Position numbers and translations under genes: made by a program. This document shows positions 23,956-35,383 of a stretch of DNA of 64,000 bases, piece by piece. Origin of the DNA: Lotus japonicus (taxonomy: Eukaryota; Streptophyta; Magnoliopsida; Fabales; Fabaceae); the NCBI RefSeq assembly GCF_012489685.1, contig NC_080043.1, positions 17,230,223-17,294,222 on the forward strand, written 5' to 3'. Every line of letters begins with the position of its first letter. Within the stretch, counting starts at the first letter, position 1. The notes below the pieces were generated by a model that did no database searches, was not told the origin of the DNA, and saw only the letters and a program-made list of their open reading frames with translations.

Positions 23956-25276
23956 TGAAGGTGTGAAAAACGACTAGAAGGGGGGGTTGAATAGCGTTTT
24001 CAATATAAAAACTTTCCCCTTAAGTTTTAAAGTAAATCTTTTCGGTTTCTCTAAGATAGATGGTGCAGCGGATAAAGATAGAGAGAAGAGAGAAGCACAC
24101 AAGTATTTTATCCTGGTTCACTTGATAAATCCCTCAAGCTAATCCAGTCCACCCGTTAAGGTGATTTCTTCCTTCTTAGAATGAAGGCAATCCACTAATC
24201 AGATAATTGTTACAACTGCACTTGAAACCTACAAGTGACTAACAATACACTGACTTAGCTCACACTAAGATTCACTCTCTTAGTCTTCTCTAGGATCCGA
24301 TCAACCTTGATCTCCTAAAGGAATCACCACTAAGATTCACTCTCTTAGTCTTCTCTAGGATCCGATCAACCTTGATCTCCTAAAGGAATCACCACTAAGA
24401 TTCACTCTCTTAGTCTTCTTAAGGATACTGACCTACCCGGTCCCTTAAGGAAAATCAAACAACTGTTTGAGGTTGGTGTTTACAAAGGTTTGCTTCTAAA
24501 TAAGCTGAGTGTAAACTAAATAAGAACAGATGAAGAAAGTAGAGGCTTGAATCTTTTCTTGTATTGCAGCTCTGGGTTTCTCTCACTCTTCTCGCTCTCT
24601 TTTTCTTTCTTCTTTTCTTCAGCCTTTTATAGTCCAAGGTGCAAAGGATATTTCTGTTGAGAGAATATGACCGTTGGAGGGCATTTCTGGAACTTCCAGA
24701 ACCTGCAGTGGCTGAACTTTGGTAGGTAGGCATTTCAGAATAGTACACTGCTCTTGTACTTCTCGATAGAGACATTTGCCTTTAACCATTGACTTCTGAT
24801 CAGAGTTATGCTTCGTGTTGGAACTTGTGAAGCTTGGTGATCAGAGTCAGAGGGAAGCTTGGATCCTCTGACCTTCGTAACTTCTGCTTCTGGACCTTCA
24901 GAGCTTCTGAACCTTCAGAGCCTCTGGTCCCTCAGAGCTTCTGGTCTTCAGATCTTCTGATCCTCTGATCTTCTGATCCTCTGATCTTCAGATCCTCTGA
25001 TCTTCAGATCCTCTGATCCTCAGATCCTCTGATCTTCAGAGCTTCTGATCCTCTGATCTTCTGATCTTCAGAACTTCTGTTCTTCAGATCTTCTGATCCT
25101 CTGATCTTCTGATCTTCAGAACTTCTGACGAATATATCTTCTGGTGTCAGAATCAGAACCTGTTTGTCAAAACACTCAAGACAAACATTAGAGTATCATA
25201 GTTGTTCATCCACAAATAAATACTTGTTATCATCAAAACATAGAGTTGTACCACATGACCAAATCTTGATCTTACA
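23956..25276 (-). repeat. 5' LTR of the gag-only Sirevirus
   Basis: At 1321 bp it is 16 bp longer than its partner because the TCAGATCCTCTGATCC array (near 25010-25040) has one additional unit. I noticed no other clear differences by eye. Confidence 0.9.
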
Positions 25277-25817
25277 GCTACTTGTTGTTTGGGCGCTTAA
25301 CGCTATTAGGCGATGGAGAATATTCGAAGGAGCTTAACCTTGGTGCAAGTAGAGATGAGGACTTGAAGGACAGTGGAGTACTCGACGAGTAGAGTCGGGT
25401 TTAAGGCTAGAGCCTTGGGTTAGAGAGCTTACCGTTATTGGTTTAAGCTCGCATAAAGATTTTAGGAATTTATACTTGAGGTTTCGGGTAGGTTCCGATG
25501 CATTGCTTTCTTGCGGTTCCCCGGTGTGGAGATCGTAGGGAGTAGGTCGGATTAGGATGTCGTGGCATAACAGATTCCTTGTTGAATCTGATTTCTTTCG
25601 TTAGATTTGTAGATGTGTTCTTTCGTTCATACATTCGGGAACTTGCCTTGGTAAAGGCTTGATGTAGATTTTATTTGTTGTTGGGTGTAGGATTTACATG
25701 TTTTGAAAACAATTCAAAAGGAAAAAAAAATTACTCGCTTTATAAATTCATTCGGAAAATATTGCATTTTTAATTTAATAGGTTACTAAAGTGACACCCG
25801 AAATTCGGGGCGTTACA

Positions 25818-26436
25818 GTTACACTCAAGGTGGTGAAACCAAAGGGAAAATTTAAACTTGACATGTCTAAATATTATAATCAAGTTCCCTTGTACTATCC
25901 TCCTGTTGCACCCAAAGTTCCGAGAACTTCTGGGAAAACTAACAAGAAAGGACCCAAGATATGGGTACCTAAGACAAAAATTATTCCTGTTGCAGATATC
26001 TTATGCAGCTCAGTTAAGACACCTGTCATGATACCTGGACAGTGGATGCTCGCGACACATGACGGGCATAAAGTCTATATTCCAAAAACTGATGCCGCTT
26101 AAGTCAGGAGGAGACGTTGGCTTTGGAGGAAACCAGAAGGAAAAGATCATTGGAAAAGGTTCCATAGGAGATGGAAAAACTCCAGTTATTAATGATGTAC
26201 TTCTGGTGGAAGGATTATTGCATAACTTGCTCTCCATAAGCCAAATAGCTGACAAAGGTTATGATGTGATCTTCAATCAAACCTGCGGTAAAGCTGTCAG
26301 TCAAACAAATGGATCTGTTCTGTTTTCTGGGAAGAAAAGAAATGACATCTACAAAATCAAATCTTCTGAACTGCTATCTCAGAAGGTCAAGTGTCTCATG
26401 TCCATTAATAATGAGCAATGGGTTTGGCACAGACGC
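25818..26436 (+). pseudogene. outer Sirevirus: end of gag, protease active site, GAG-pre-integrase
   Basis: The gag frame resumes with LKVVKPKGKFKLDMSKYYNQ and ends at 26102 after WVPKTKIIPVADIL and PGQWMLATHDG. In the +1 frame from 26035 the retroviral-type aspartic protease motif LDSGCSRHMTG appears. It leads into GGNQKEKIIGKGSIGDGKTP, VLLVEGLLHNLLSISQIADK and the pre-integrase region ending EQWVWHRR at about 26436. A Gypsy LTR then cuts it. The order and words are those of Sirevirus pol. The overlap of the gag and protease frames is shared with the nested minus-strand copy. Confidence 0.85.
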
Positions 26437-29400
26437 TGTGAGACCCAAGTTTTTAAGTTTGGAATAAACCGAATAAACTTCCTTTTCACGATTAATTTGA
26501 TGTAACGTGAAGGAAAACCTGAACAAGTGTTTATTGAATGGAATAAATTTGTAAAGGAGAAAGTTCAGGAAAAGATAAGGATTGTAACAAAGTCGATAAA
26601 AGTTATAGCACGATTAGTATTCGCTTAAACCTAGGTCAAAAACGCTAGTAAATAGCTAATTTACTCTTTAAGGCACGATGGAAACTAATTCCAAAAATCT
26701 TCAGAGAAATGTTAGAACTTCTCTTATTCGTCTATAAACGAGCGTTTCGATATGAAACCCTGGAATGTACGAACGACAAATTCCAATACTCGGAAGTTTG
26801 CCGAAACCGAAACCCTGATAGTTCAGAAACCCTAAAATCAACGGACGATGAAGACTTTTTCCATTCAGAACTTCAAACGAAGATTCCACACGCGTACGCC
26901 TATTTCCCCCGACATTTCTAATCTTTCTTCAGAACGAAGTTTTCTCATCCGACATCAACTGCAAAAAGTAGTTTTTCGGGTAAAATCGATTTACACCGAC
27001 TTTTGATCGTTTGATTTAATTCCAAGAAATCTGCTTTGAGTTCTGGAATTCTGTCGCCAGAACCTATCTTAGAATTCTCCGAGGAATACGTAGGAAAAAT
27101 CGGAATCGCGAAATTTTCATTTTTCCGCATTTTCCAAAACCTATAAATAGCCAAGAAATGAAAATTTTTCAAAAACTTGCCATTTTCTTTCCTTGAACCC
27201 GCGAACATAGGAGAAGGAGGGGGAGAAAGTGATTTTCGCCGATTCTTGCCCGTTTGCTGCACCGTTCGTCGCTAATCGAAGACTTCGAGGTATAGATACC
27301 ATATCTCTCTTCTGATCGTCAATTCTGTCGACTTTCTCTATGTCTTTCTGTGCTCAAAGTTTTGAGCTTTTTGTAAAACTGTCCAAATAGCTTGATTTTA
27401 GTGTCTAAACATCTTCCCTACGTACCCAAGAGTACTTCTAGCAGATTACATTTTGCCGTATGTCGCCGAAATGCTGCCGGAAACAATTTCTATGAGAAAT
27501 ACCCATTTTTAAGCAAAGTTGCAACCTTTAAGCTGAAAATTCACGACTTAGCTTAGCGCTAGTAGGATTAGTCGTCATAAACGTCGTTGTTGACGTCCCC
27601 ATCCAATTTGTTTTTCGAAAATCCAGTTTTGAAATTCTGAGCTGAAAATAATGACCAAAATACACCTGCGACAGTTTTCGATCCGAAAATTTTTCTGAGC
27701 TTAGAATCGCCTTAGTTACGGCTAATGATAACCTAGGAACCAAGTTTGATCGAAGAAAAATCGGCCCACCTAATTGTGCATAGTGGCCGAGAGCTCCTCA
27801 TCAAGGGGAGGAAAATTTCGTTTTTCGAAAACTTGTCTTAACGCGTTAGATTGACGTACTTCGGAGTTTGTAATGTTTCGTGTAACCCTAGTACGTATTG
27901 TTTGCTGAGTTTCTGACTCATTGTGATTGAATTCTGTGATTTTGCTCTAAGGTTTGTTTGTTGAAACCTTGGGCTTCACTGAGCAAGCTTGTGAGCGAGA
28001 CCTGCACTGCGAGACTAGAACAACTCGAGGTTAGGGCAACTTACTTACTAGCTATTTGTATTGTAGGCGTCGATAACTTCGACTTGAATATTGCTTGATA
28101 TTGAATATTGCTTGGATATTGTTTATCACTTGAAATTGGAAAATGTTTTCTGGAGGCTTCGGTCGAGTGAACTTATATGAGACGTGTGTCTCCGTTTTCT
28201 GAGAGGCTTCGGCCGTTTACTGGTTTCTGTCTTATCGCTTTCTAGTGGATATGACAAGGTTATGTTTACAGCACTGCCATATTGATTCATCGCTCGATGG
28301 AGCTTGATGTATTTGCGTTATGATTAGATTGTGCTAATTATATTCGTGCATTTTGATGCCACTTTTGGAGTGTAGAATACACTTACTTTCGTCATGACAA
28401 GGACGGGTTTGTTTTGGGAACGGTTGTTAGGTCGGACCAAGGTTCGAACCTTCATTGTTTTAGGGGAGCTAGTGTTCTCGGGGAGTTGTTTGGGTTTGAT
28501 GGGAACTTTGAACTTATAGAGTTTTGGACCGAAAATAATCATAATCTGTTTTATGTAAATAAATCCATAATATATTTATTAACATGGTAATGCTTTTAAT
28601 TAATGACGATGATTCAACGGGAAAGACTTAGGGATGAAAGTGAGTTTGGAAAACGGGAATGGGTCGGTGATCCTAGCTTTGGGAACCTTGTTTTGAAAGG
28701 TGTTGGAAATGAAAACTGAACTTTGGAATTAACGACATAATTGACTAATTCACGATGGAACATTTTACCTAATAAGGGAACTATTTTTTTAAGGGGACTC
28801 ATTTTATGGAAAAGAATTTGAAGACGGGCTTTAGCCAAGGGTCTGGGCGTTAGTAAGGTACCTAGTAGAGTACTCTTGGCACAACAGGAAGTGACGGTCA
28901 GCCGTGTAGAGTTGTATCGTTCTTGTTGATGTCTGGCGTAGCAAGCAGGATGGTTAAACTCGTAGGGTCACAACCGACTTGACTATAGCCTAGGTTTCTC
29001 ATTGTAGAAGCCTTTGGTCAATGAACCAATTTTTACCCGTGAGGACGAATCGTTGTTTTGCAAATCATATTGCACTCATGTATACACGCGATGAAGTGCC
29101 AAGTGGAGTACTTCGGTATAGCAGGAAGCAACGATCAGCCGTGTAGAGTTGAATCGGTCCTGACTATACCTGGCACAGCAGGAAGTAACGATCATCCGTG
29201 TAGAGTTGTATCGCTCCTGTTGATGTCCGGCATAGCAAGCAGAAATGGTCGAACCGTGCAGAGTTGGATCGTCTTGACTATAGCCAAAGGTGATAAGCGA
29301 CGCCCGAGCAGAAATGGTTAAACACGAGGCCAGTGTTACGACCGTCTCGAGGTGTCCAGCCTTTAAGTGGCAATACCGTTGGTTTGTTCCGTCGCCAAGC

Positions 29401-30338
29401 AGAGTGACATTATTCGGATTTGTGTCAGCATATTCGGCATTGGCACACTATGCATCTTATTATGATTTACGTTGTATGACATATCATGCACTCTAACTAT
29501 AGTTGTTGAGATCTGAAGATTTGATGTTGATAAACATCGTTATGTGTTTTGATGATTGAATTGTGTAAGAGATTCGATAACATGCTATGTATATACCTTA
29601 GGGTAGGCAATACATAACTTATATGTATATATACAACATATATATATACCCCTTTATCGCATGTTGATTGTATATCTATTGTATTCTGTAAGTTGACCCT
29701 AGCGCCTTGGCTTTGTTTGTATGTTTGTGTTTGGCCGGTCGGCCTGCTGCCAGGCGTCCGTCAGCCGGTTCGTGGTGATTCGTTGTTCGGGAAAGACCCG
29801 GAGCGAAACGACTATTACTGAAGCTTTCGACGAGGACCCGGACTTCATGCCTGATCGAGGGAGGGTCGATGATAGTAGTGTGGGATATGGGTGGTTAGAG
29901 TCTTTTGAGTTGGTTGTTACTGTAATAGCTCTGATTCGTCATTCATATTTTGGGGCAGGGTAGGTCTCCAACATGTTACTTTCGTGTGGTTCTCCGTAGT
30001 TGGGAATCACATGGAGTAGTCGGTTGTAGAGGTCTGGAGGGGGCCATCTGGGGCTGACTATTCCCTTCTGTCACTTGTATAATATTTCGAACTAATTATG
30101 CTTTCTGAAAACTTGTAAACCTTGTCGTCACTTGAGGATACTCGTGACGATGCTTTTAGTTACAGCAGGACTGTAATCGTATTGTATATTAGTTTATGTT
30201 TATCGCATTTTGGGGTTGAGTCTCTAGTTTAAAATGTTCTTTATTCTAAAAGAAAACGGAAAAAAAAAATATACCTGCATTTTCCGCTTTATTTTATTTT
30301 CAAGTTACTAAGTGACACCCGGAAATCGGGGTGTTACA
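26437..30338 (+). repeat. 5' LTR, 3.9 kb
   Basis: It starts TGTGAGACCCAAG, ends ATCGGGGTGTTACA, and is followed after a few bases by the primer site. A TATAAATAG box lies at about 27141. Frames inside it (26709-26921, 26945-27262 minus, 29721-29963 and others) recur in the 3' LTR or have no domain, so I do not call them genes. Confidence 0.9.
28870..29290 (+). repeat. degenerate tandem repeats inside the long LTR
   Basis: Units containing GGCACAGCAGGAAGTAACGA, then TCAGCCGTGTAGAGTTG and CTTGACTATAGCC, recur four to five times with 60-120 base spacing. The array is not shared with the solo LTR at 17174, so it is a subfamily feature. Confidence 0.65.
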
Positions 30339-30341
30339 TTG

Positions 30342-30353
30342 TGGTATCAGAGC
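30342..30353 (+). other. primer-binding site (tRNA-iMet type) of the long-LTR Gypsy
   Basis: TGGTATCAGAGC lies three bases after the LTR end at 30338, the normal position. Confidence 0.85.
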
Positions 30354-30554
30354 TTGTCGAGTCTTTCGGGAGTCTTTGGGGAATAGGTCTTCTGTGCTAA
30401 GTTGTGTGACTCTGCAAAGAGTAAAACCTTGATTGTCTGTCTGCTAAGCTATTTTCGCTTTAATTGATTGAAGTTGCTACCTAATCATATTGTATAGCTA
30501 TGCATAGTACTACCTTATGATTGGTACTGACTGTGTGCTAAACGAATACTGAAC

Positions 30555-31580
30555 ATGGTGAACGCGAACCAACTTGCTGAGATGGTGGCCACTTTGGTCC
30601 AAGCAATGACTGTACAGACGAATGACAATGCACATAGGCGTGCTACTGAGGATGCACGCGAGCTACACTGGCTTCAGAGAGAAGCAGCCCTGGACCAGAA
30701 CAGGGGATTGAATGATTTTAGAAGGCAGGATCCACCCAAGTTCACAGGTGGGACTGACCCGGAAAATGCGGATCTATGGATCCAAGAGATTGAGAAGATT
30801 TTCGAAGTACTACAGACTAGTGAAGGGGCCAAGGTGGGCTTGGCAACTTATCTACTGCTGGGCGATGCTGAGTACTGGTGGAGGGGCGCCAGAGGGATGA
30901 TGGAGGCAAACCATTTTGAGGTGAACTGGAATTCTTTCCGTGCTGCTTTTCTGGAGAAGTATTTTCCTGATAGTGCTCGTGACGAGCGTGAGTCACAGTT
31001 TCTGACTCTTCGCCAAGGGAGCATGACTATTCCGGAATATGCTGCTAAGTTGGAATCTTTGGCCAAACACTTCCGATTTTTCCGTGATCAGGTTGATGAA
31101 CCCTATATGTGCAAGCGCTTTGTGTGGGGACTGAGAGATGACATTGAGGACTCAGTGAGACCGTTAGGGATTGTGCGGTTTCAGGCTTTGGTTGAGAAGG
31201 CTACAGAGGTAGAATTGATGAAGAACAAGAGGTTGAACAGAGATGTAGTTGGGGGACCGATGAGGTCGGGTTCCCATAATTGTTAGGGAAAAGGAAAGTT
31301 TCAGATGAAGAAGCCTTATCAGCGTCCTACGGGGGAAGGGTTTACCCCAGGACCATACAGGCCTATGATTGCTGCTGCGGGAGGAGCAGGAAGCCAAGCT
31401 GGGAGCCGTGAGATAACATGTTTCAATTGCGGGGAGATTGGGCACTACTCCACGAAATGCCCGAAGGGGAAGCCGAGGTGTTTCAAGTGTGATCTACCAG
31501 GACATCTGGCCAACAACTGCAAGACACCCAAGGTTGAGCCATTTGTTAACACCGTAAGGGGGGAAGCGCCCTGCTGCTAA
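30555..31580 (+). pseudogene. Gypsy gag with two CCHC zinc knuckles, one in-frame stop
   Basis: The frame starts MVNANQLAEMVATLVQAM. It contains the Ty3/Gypsy gag core (DPPKFTGGTDPENADLWIQE, LLGDAEYWWRGAR, FRAAFLEKYFPDSARDERES and MTIPEYAAKLESLAKHF). An in-frame TAG at 31284-31286 splits it. Behind it, in the same frame, are two zinc knuckles, CFNCGEIGHYSTKC and CFKCDLPGHLANNC. The final residues shift frame near 31555, where intact relatives continue into pol. Only one stop and one shift separate it from an open gag, so decay of this part is slight compared with pol. Confidence 0.85.
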
Positions 31581-33226
31581 AGGAAGGGTTTATATCATGG
31601 ACGGTTAAGGAGCTGAGGGGTTAACCAGAGGAGAGCACAATAACGATGGTAACCTTCTAACTATTCTTTCTCATTCTAGTATAACATGCTCTGCATTACT
31701 CTCGTAGAGTGTGCAACACGCCTAACTTGCTTTTATTGTCTGAGTTTTAACCTTATAGTTAATACAACTACTAAGACTTTATTTGACTGTTACTCGTGTT
31801 TAAACTATAGAAGTTACACGAGGTTTAGAATGACACGCTAAGCCTAGAAAGTAGTCTCGCACCGATGCGTTTATAAGGAAGCTAGAAGCTGAAGAATGAA
31901 TCTTAGAGAAATTCCTTATGGGCAGTATACGTGTTATGTTGAGGGTGTGTGGTTCCGTAGCGAAATCGTCAGGGACTTGATATCTGGATATTTGTGGTTA
32001 CTGGATGTTAGGAACTCATTGACTGTTCCAGTGGGTTTTTCTAAATTTCCACCTTCGATGTATTAGGTCTGATCAACTTAATATTGAGGGGGTGATATTC
32101 GGAATCACAGCTGGTCATAGCTTTGATAGAAGGATGTGTAAGATGAATTTGAATTGATCGAGGATTAGTCGGATTTGAGAGGAAAGTTCGTGTTAAGTAA
32201 TTGATTTTCTTTAGGAAGGAGTTGTAGCTTTAAGAAATGAATATTCATTTAAGAAGTGTTGGAGAGTGAAAGGATATTGGTGGTCCAAACTTAGTGGAGG
32301 TTTGGATTTTAAGCCAATCGATTTGATCACGAACGCGGGAGACATGAAGTCTTGTCAGGTTTTGATCGAGAGATGAAGTATTGGATTGAATGGAGGATGA
32401 TCTAGTTACAGAAATAAAGTGTTAGTATTAAGATAAATACTTGAGGTTGTTATATGTGGACAAATTCCTTAGAGTTTAGGAGTGAATGGAACTTTGTTAA
32501 GGATTTTAGTAAGTGTAAATTGGTTTGAGTAAGGAAAGTTTTAAGGAAGGAAACGACAATGAAGGACTGTTAGATATTAAGATGATGATTAGCTTATCAG
32601 TTGTTTGTGAATTGATGTTAAGGGAATAATTTTAGTGATGCGCAAAGTATTTAGACTCAAGTCGAGTTTTAACTTGAATGGAGACTAAGTAGAAGATCGA
32701 TTTCATGATGCGAATAAGGATAGTTACGAAGTTGGAAGTGATGTTAATAGACTAGTAGATTCCAAGGAAATAATTCGTCTAGGAGTTACCAAGCGATCGA
32801 GTTGAGTTTTGGATCATGAGTGAACATCACGAGGACAAGTTGAGCATTCACTCCAGAACATGGAGATGTACCGAGTTTCTAATCAGAATTTTGGACGAAC
32901 AAAAGCAAAGGAGTAAGTGGTTAAGGTTGTGCGAATGCACGGAATGCCAACAAATATTATTTCCAACGTAGACTAAATGCAAGTGGTCAAGTTGGACAAC
33001 ATAGAGCTGAAAGATGATATGTCTTTTGAGACGCCGTCGGTCAACATTAAGGCTAGAAAGTGAAACAATCGAGAGGAAAGCAGAGTGCTTTAGTGAAAGT
33101 TATTTGGAACAAAGACACAGACGATGCTATATGGGAGTGAGAGGAAAAAGATCAAGGAATAATATCCGGAGCTTTTTGCTGAACCTTAAGTTTCGAGGAC
33201 GAAACTTTCTTTTTGGAGGGTAGTAA
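31581..33226 (+). other. degenerate internal region and polypurine tract of the long-LTR Gypsy
   Basis: Just after gag a trace of the protease start is visible (GNLLTIL followed by a corrupted DSGATHS site near 31645). Beyond about 31850 I find no RT, RNase H, integrase or chromodomain motif on either strand. The end reads AAGTTTCGAGGACGAAACTT (33188-33207), then TTGGAGGGTAGTAA before the 3' LTR. These are the usual tail and polypurine tract of Gypsy elements of this group. The 1.6 kb between is too short for pol and was probably replaced or heavily rearranged. Confidence 0.65.
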
Positions 33227-34429
33227 TGTGAGACCCAAGTTTTTAAGTTTGGATTAAACCGAATAAACTTCCTTTTCACGATTAATTTGATGTAACGTGA
33301 AGGAAAACCTGAACAAGTGTTTATTGAATGGAATAAATTTGTGAAGGAGAAAGTTCAGGAAAAGATAAGGATTGTAACAAAGTCGATAAAAGTTATAGCA
33401 CGATTAGTATTCGCTTAAACCTAGGTCAAGAACGCTAGTAAATAGCTAATTTACTCTTTAAGGCACGATGGAAACTAATTCCAAAAATCTTCAGAGAAAT
33501 GTTAGAACTTCTCTTATTCGTCTATAAACGAGCGTTTCGATACGAAACCTTGGAATGTACGAACGACAAATTCCAATACTCGGAAGTTTGCCGAAACCGA
33601 AACCCTGATAGTTCAGAAACCCTAAAATCAACGGACGATGAAGACTTTTTCCATTCGGAGCTTCAAACGAAGATTCCACACGCTTACGCCTATTTCCCCC
33701 GACATTTCTAATCTTTCTTCAGAACGAAGTTTTCTCATCCGACATCAACTGTAAAAAGTAGTTTTTCGGGTAAAATCGATTTACACCGACTTTTGATCGT
33801 TTGATTTAATTCCAAGAAATCTGCTTTGAGTTCTGGAATTCTGTCGCCATAACCTATCTTAGAATTCTCCGAGGAATACGTAGGAAAAATCGGAATCGCG
33901 AAATTTTCATTTTTCCGCATTTTCCAAAACCTATAAATAGCCAAGAAATGAAAATTTTTCAAAAACTTGCCATTTTCTTTCCTTGAACCCGCGAGCATAG
34001 GAGAAGGAGGGGGAGAAAGTGATTTTCGCCGATTCTTGCCCGTTTGCTGCACCGTTCGTCGCTAATCGAAGACTTCGAGGTATAGATATCATATCTCTCT
34101 TCTGATCGTCAATTCTGTCGACTTTCTCTATGTCTTTCTGTGCTCAAAGTTTTGAGCTTTTAGTAAAACTGTCCAAATAGCTTGATTTTAGTGTCTAAAC
34201 ATCTTCCCTACGTACCAAAGAGTACTTCTAGCGGATTAGATTTTGCCGTATGTCGCCGAAATGCTGCCGGAATCAATTTCTATGAGAAATACCCATTTTT
34301 AAGCAAAGTTGCAACCTTTAAGCTGAAATTCACGACTTAGCTTAGCGCTAGTAGGATTAGTCGTCATAAACGTCGTTGTTGACGTCCCCATCCAATTTGT
34401 TTTTCGAAAATCCAGTTTTGAAATTCTGA
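33227..34429 (+). repeat. truncated 3' LTR of the long-LTR Gypsy
   Basis: It matches 26437-27640 almost base for base, with scattered substitutions and one base missing near 34328. At 34430 the identity stops: ATTCTGAGCTG in the 5' LTR against ATTCTGACATT here. About 2.7 kb of LTR are missing. Confidence 0.9.
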
Positions 34430-35141
34430 CATTGCACGCTTTGCAAGCCACCTCCATCCTCTTCGGATTACATGGGGAAGTACCGCCCCTGTTTCCTCCA
34501 TTTTCCTTGATTTCTCTCTTTTACGACTGTTCCGACGTCACATATATCCCGCATTCCAGCCGAGATCGACGTCATCCTGACCAGAAGATCTGCTTTCCAC
34601 GATCTGCGGCTTCTTCTCATGGCTTCTCCGGTGCTGGCTTTCACGTCAACCCTTCAACCATTTCGTGGGTAAGCATCCTAACAGTACTCCATTGATCTTG
34701 ACCTCACTGTAGCTTAGCACATCTCTTACGTTTCTTCCTAATTTCGTCCTTTATTTGAATTTTTTATCTGATATTTTTTATTAAATTGGGGGATTTGGTG
34801 CTTGCTTTGCCATGGTTAGGTTGGGTTCATTAGTTATTCATGCATCTCTCATTTTCACTTTGATTTGAAGTTGGGATTAGGTTTTTAGGTCTAGGGTAAT
34901 AGGCACAACCTCTTCTCCTTTGAGTTTTTGATCAGATCCATTTGCCTATAAATTCTCACACAACCCTTGCTGCACCACAATTCACTCCACTGCAGTTCAC
35001 ACAATCCTCATTCGAACCTCACAAAATCCATATATACAGGAATATTAAATTTCATCTTTTTTATCTGTGTTCATCCAATGGGTCTATACCGTTTTTGTTG
35101 TTCTGTAGGGTGAGAAGATTGAAGCAAATGTGTGACAATCA

Positions 35142-35383
35142 ATGATACCAAAATTTAAGGCTGAGCTTCGTCAAGGGAAGGTCTACAAAATCACCTATTT
35201 TGCTGTTGTGACAATACTGGAAGCTTCAGAGCTTCTTCACATGAGTTTAAGATCCTTTTCACTGGGAGGACAATGGTAGTGCCTGAATGAGAATGGTATT
35301 AATAAGTTCATGGAGATTGAAGTAACAGCTGATGATGACGGAGGAAAAAGGTCTGAGATAGAGGTGGATAATTTTCCTATAAA
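35142..35383 (+). pseudogene. replication protein A 70-like OB-fold fragment
   Basis: From ATG 35142 one frame gives KFKAELRQGKVYKITYFAVV, and the frame shifted near 35203 continues NTGSFRASSHEFKILFTGRT and MVVPE. This is the N-terminal OB-fold motif of plant RPA1/DUF223 proteins. A later piece has FMEIEVTADDDGG. RPA1-like ORFs accompany Helitrons in plants, which suits the Helitron end at 42105. The copy is broken by at least one frameshift and stops. Confidence 0.65.

Larger units (their letters stand above)
20226..25276 (-). mobile_element. gag-only, non-autonomous Sirevirus, complete with target duplication
   Basis: Two nearly identical LTRs (20226-21530 and 23956-25276) enclose 2425 bp and are flanked by GCTAC on both sides (20221-20225, 25277-25281). 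Read on the minus strand, the primer site TGGTATCAGAGC lies at 23953-23942, gag at 23881-22196, and the polypurine region AAAAAGGGGGAGAT directly before the 3' LTR. The TCATCATCAAAAAGGGGGAG motif there is a Sirevirus hallmark. Integrase, reverse transcriptase and RNase H are absent, so enzymes must have come from a related element. The LTRs differ mainly by one 16-bp repeat unit, so the insertion looks recent. Confidence 0.9.
17174..25817 (+). mobile_element. Gypsy solo LTR (about 3.6 kb net) interrupted by a Sirevirus
   Basis: It starts TGTAAGACCCAGG and ends GGGGCGTTACA, and is flanked by GTTAC at 17169-17173 and 25818-25822. After subtracting the nested element and its duplicated GCTAC, 3588 bp of LTR remain. 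It shares many blocks with the long LTR at 26437-30338, for example GCGTTTCGATACGAAACCCT near 17485 and CTGAGAGGCTTCGGCCGTTT near 19618. It contains no primer site, gag or second LTR, so it is a solo LTR. Some frames inside it (17587-17793, 18126-18506) are only TC-rich leader sequence. Confidence 0.85.
14243..26436 (+). mobile_element. outer Sirevirus (Copia), 5' part, split by a Gypsy solo LTR and truncated at 26436
   Basis: It comprises a 5' LTR (14243-15488), primer site, gag (15566-17173), an 8.6 kb nested block (17174-25817), then the end of gag, the protease motif and a GAG-pre-integrase region (25818-26436). At 26437 a Gypsy LTR interrupts it within the words EQWVWHRR, just before the usual LGHA motif of the pre-integrase domain. 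The remaining pol and the 3' LTR are not in the window. Its LTR belongs to the same family as the minus-strand element at 20226-25276. Confidence 0.85.
26437..34429 (+). mobile_element. long-LTR Gypsy element, gag only, 3' LTR truncated
   Basis: It has a 3902-bp 5' LTR (26437-30338), primer site, gag (30555-31580) with two zinc knuckles, 1.6 kb of degenerate internal sequence, a polypurine tract, and the first 1203 bp of the 3' LTR (33227-34429). The gag style, two CCHC boxes and very long LTRs fit the Tekay/Del chromovirus group, but the chromodomain and RT that would prove this are missing. The two LTR starts are almost identical, so insertion was recent relative to the decayed Copia. The left target sequence would be GACGC (26432-26436); the right partner is lost. 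Confidence 0.85.

Noticed and set aside
26709..27262. Frames of 70 and 105 codons, repeated at 33499-34052
   Set aside because: Both belong to the two LTRs of one Gypsy element; small codon-disrupting differences and no domain.
34432..34695. 87-codon frame after the broken LTR
   Set aside because: No domain or family word, no conserved neighbour, and it starts exactly at a rearrangement junction.
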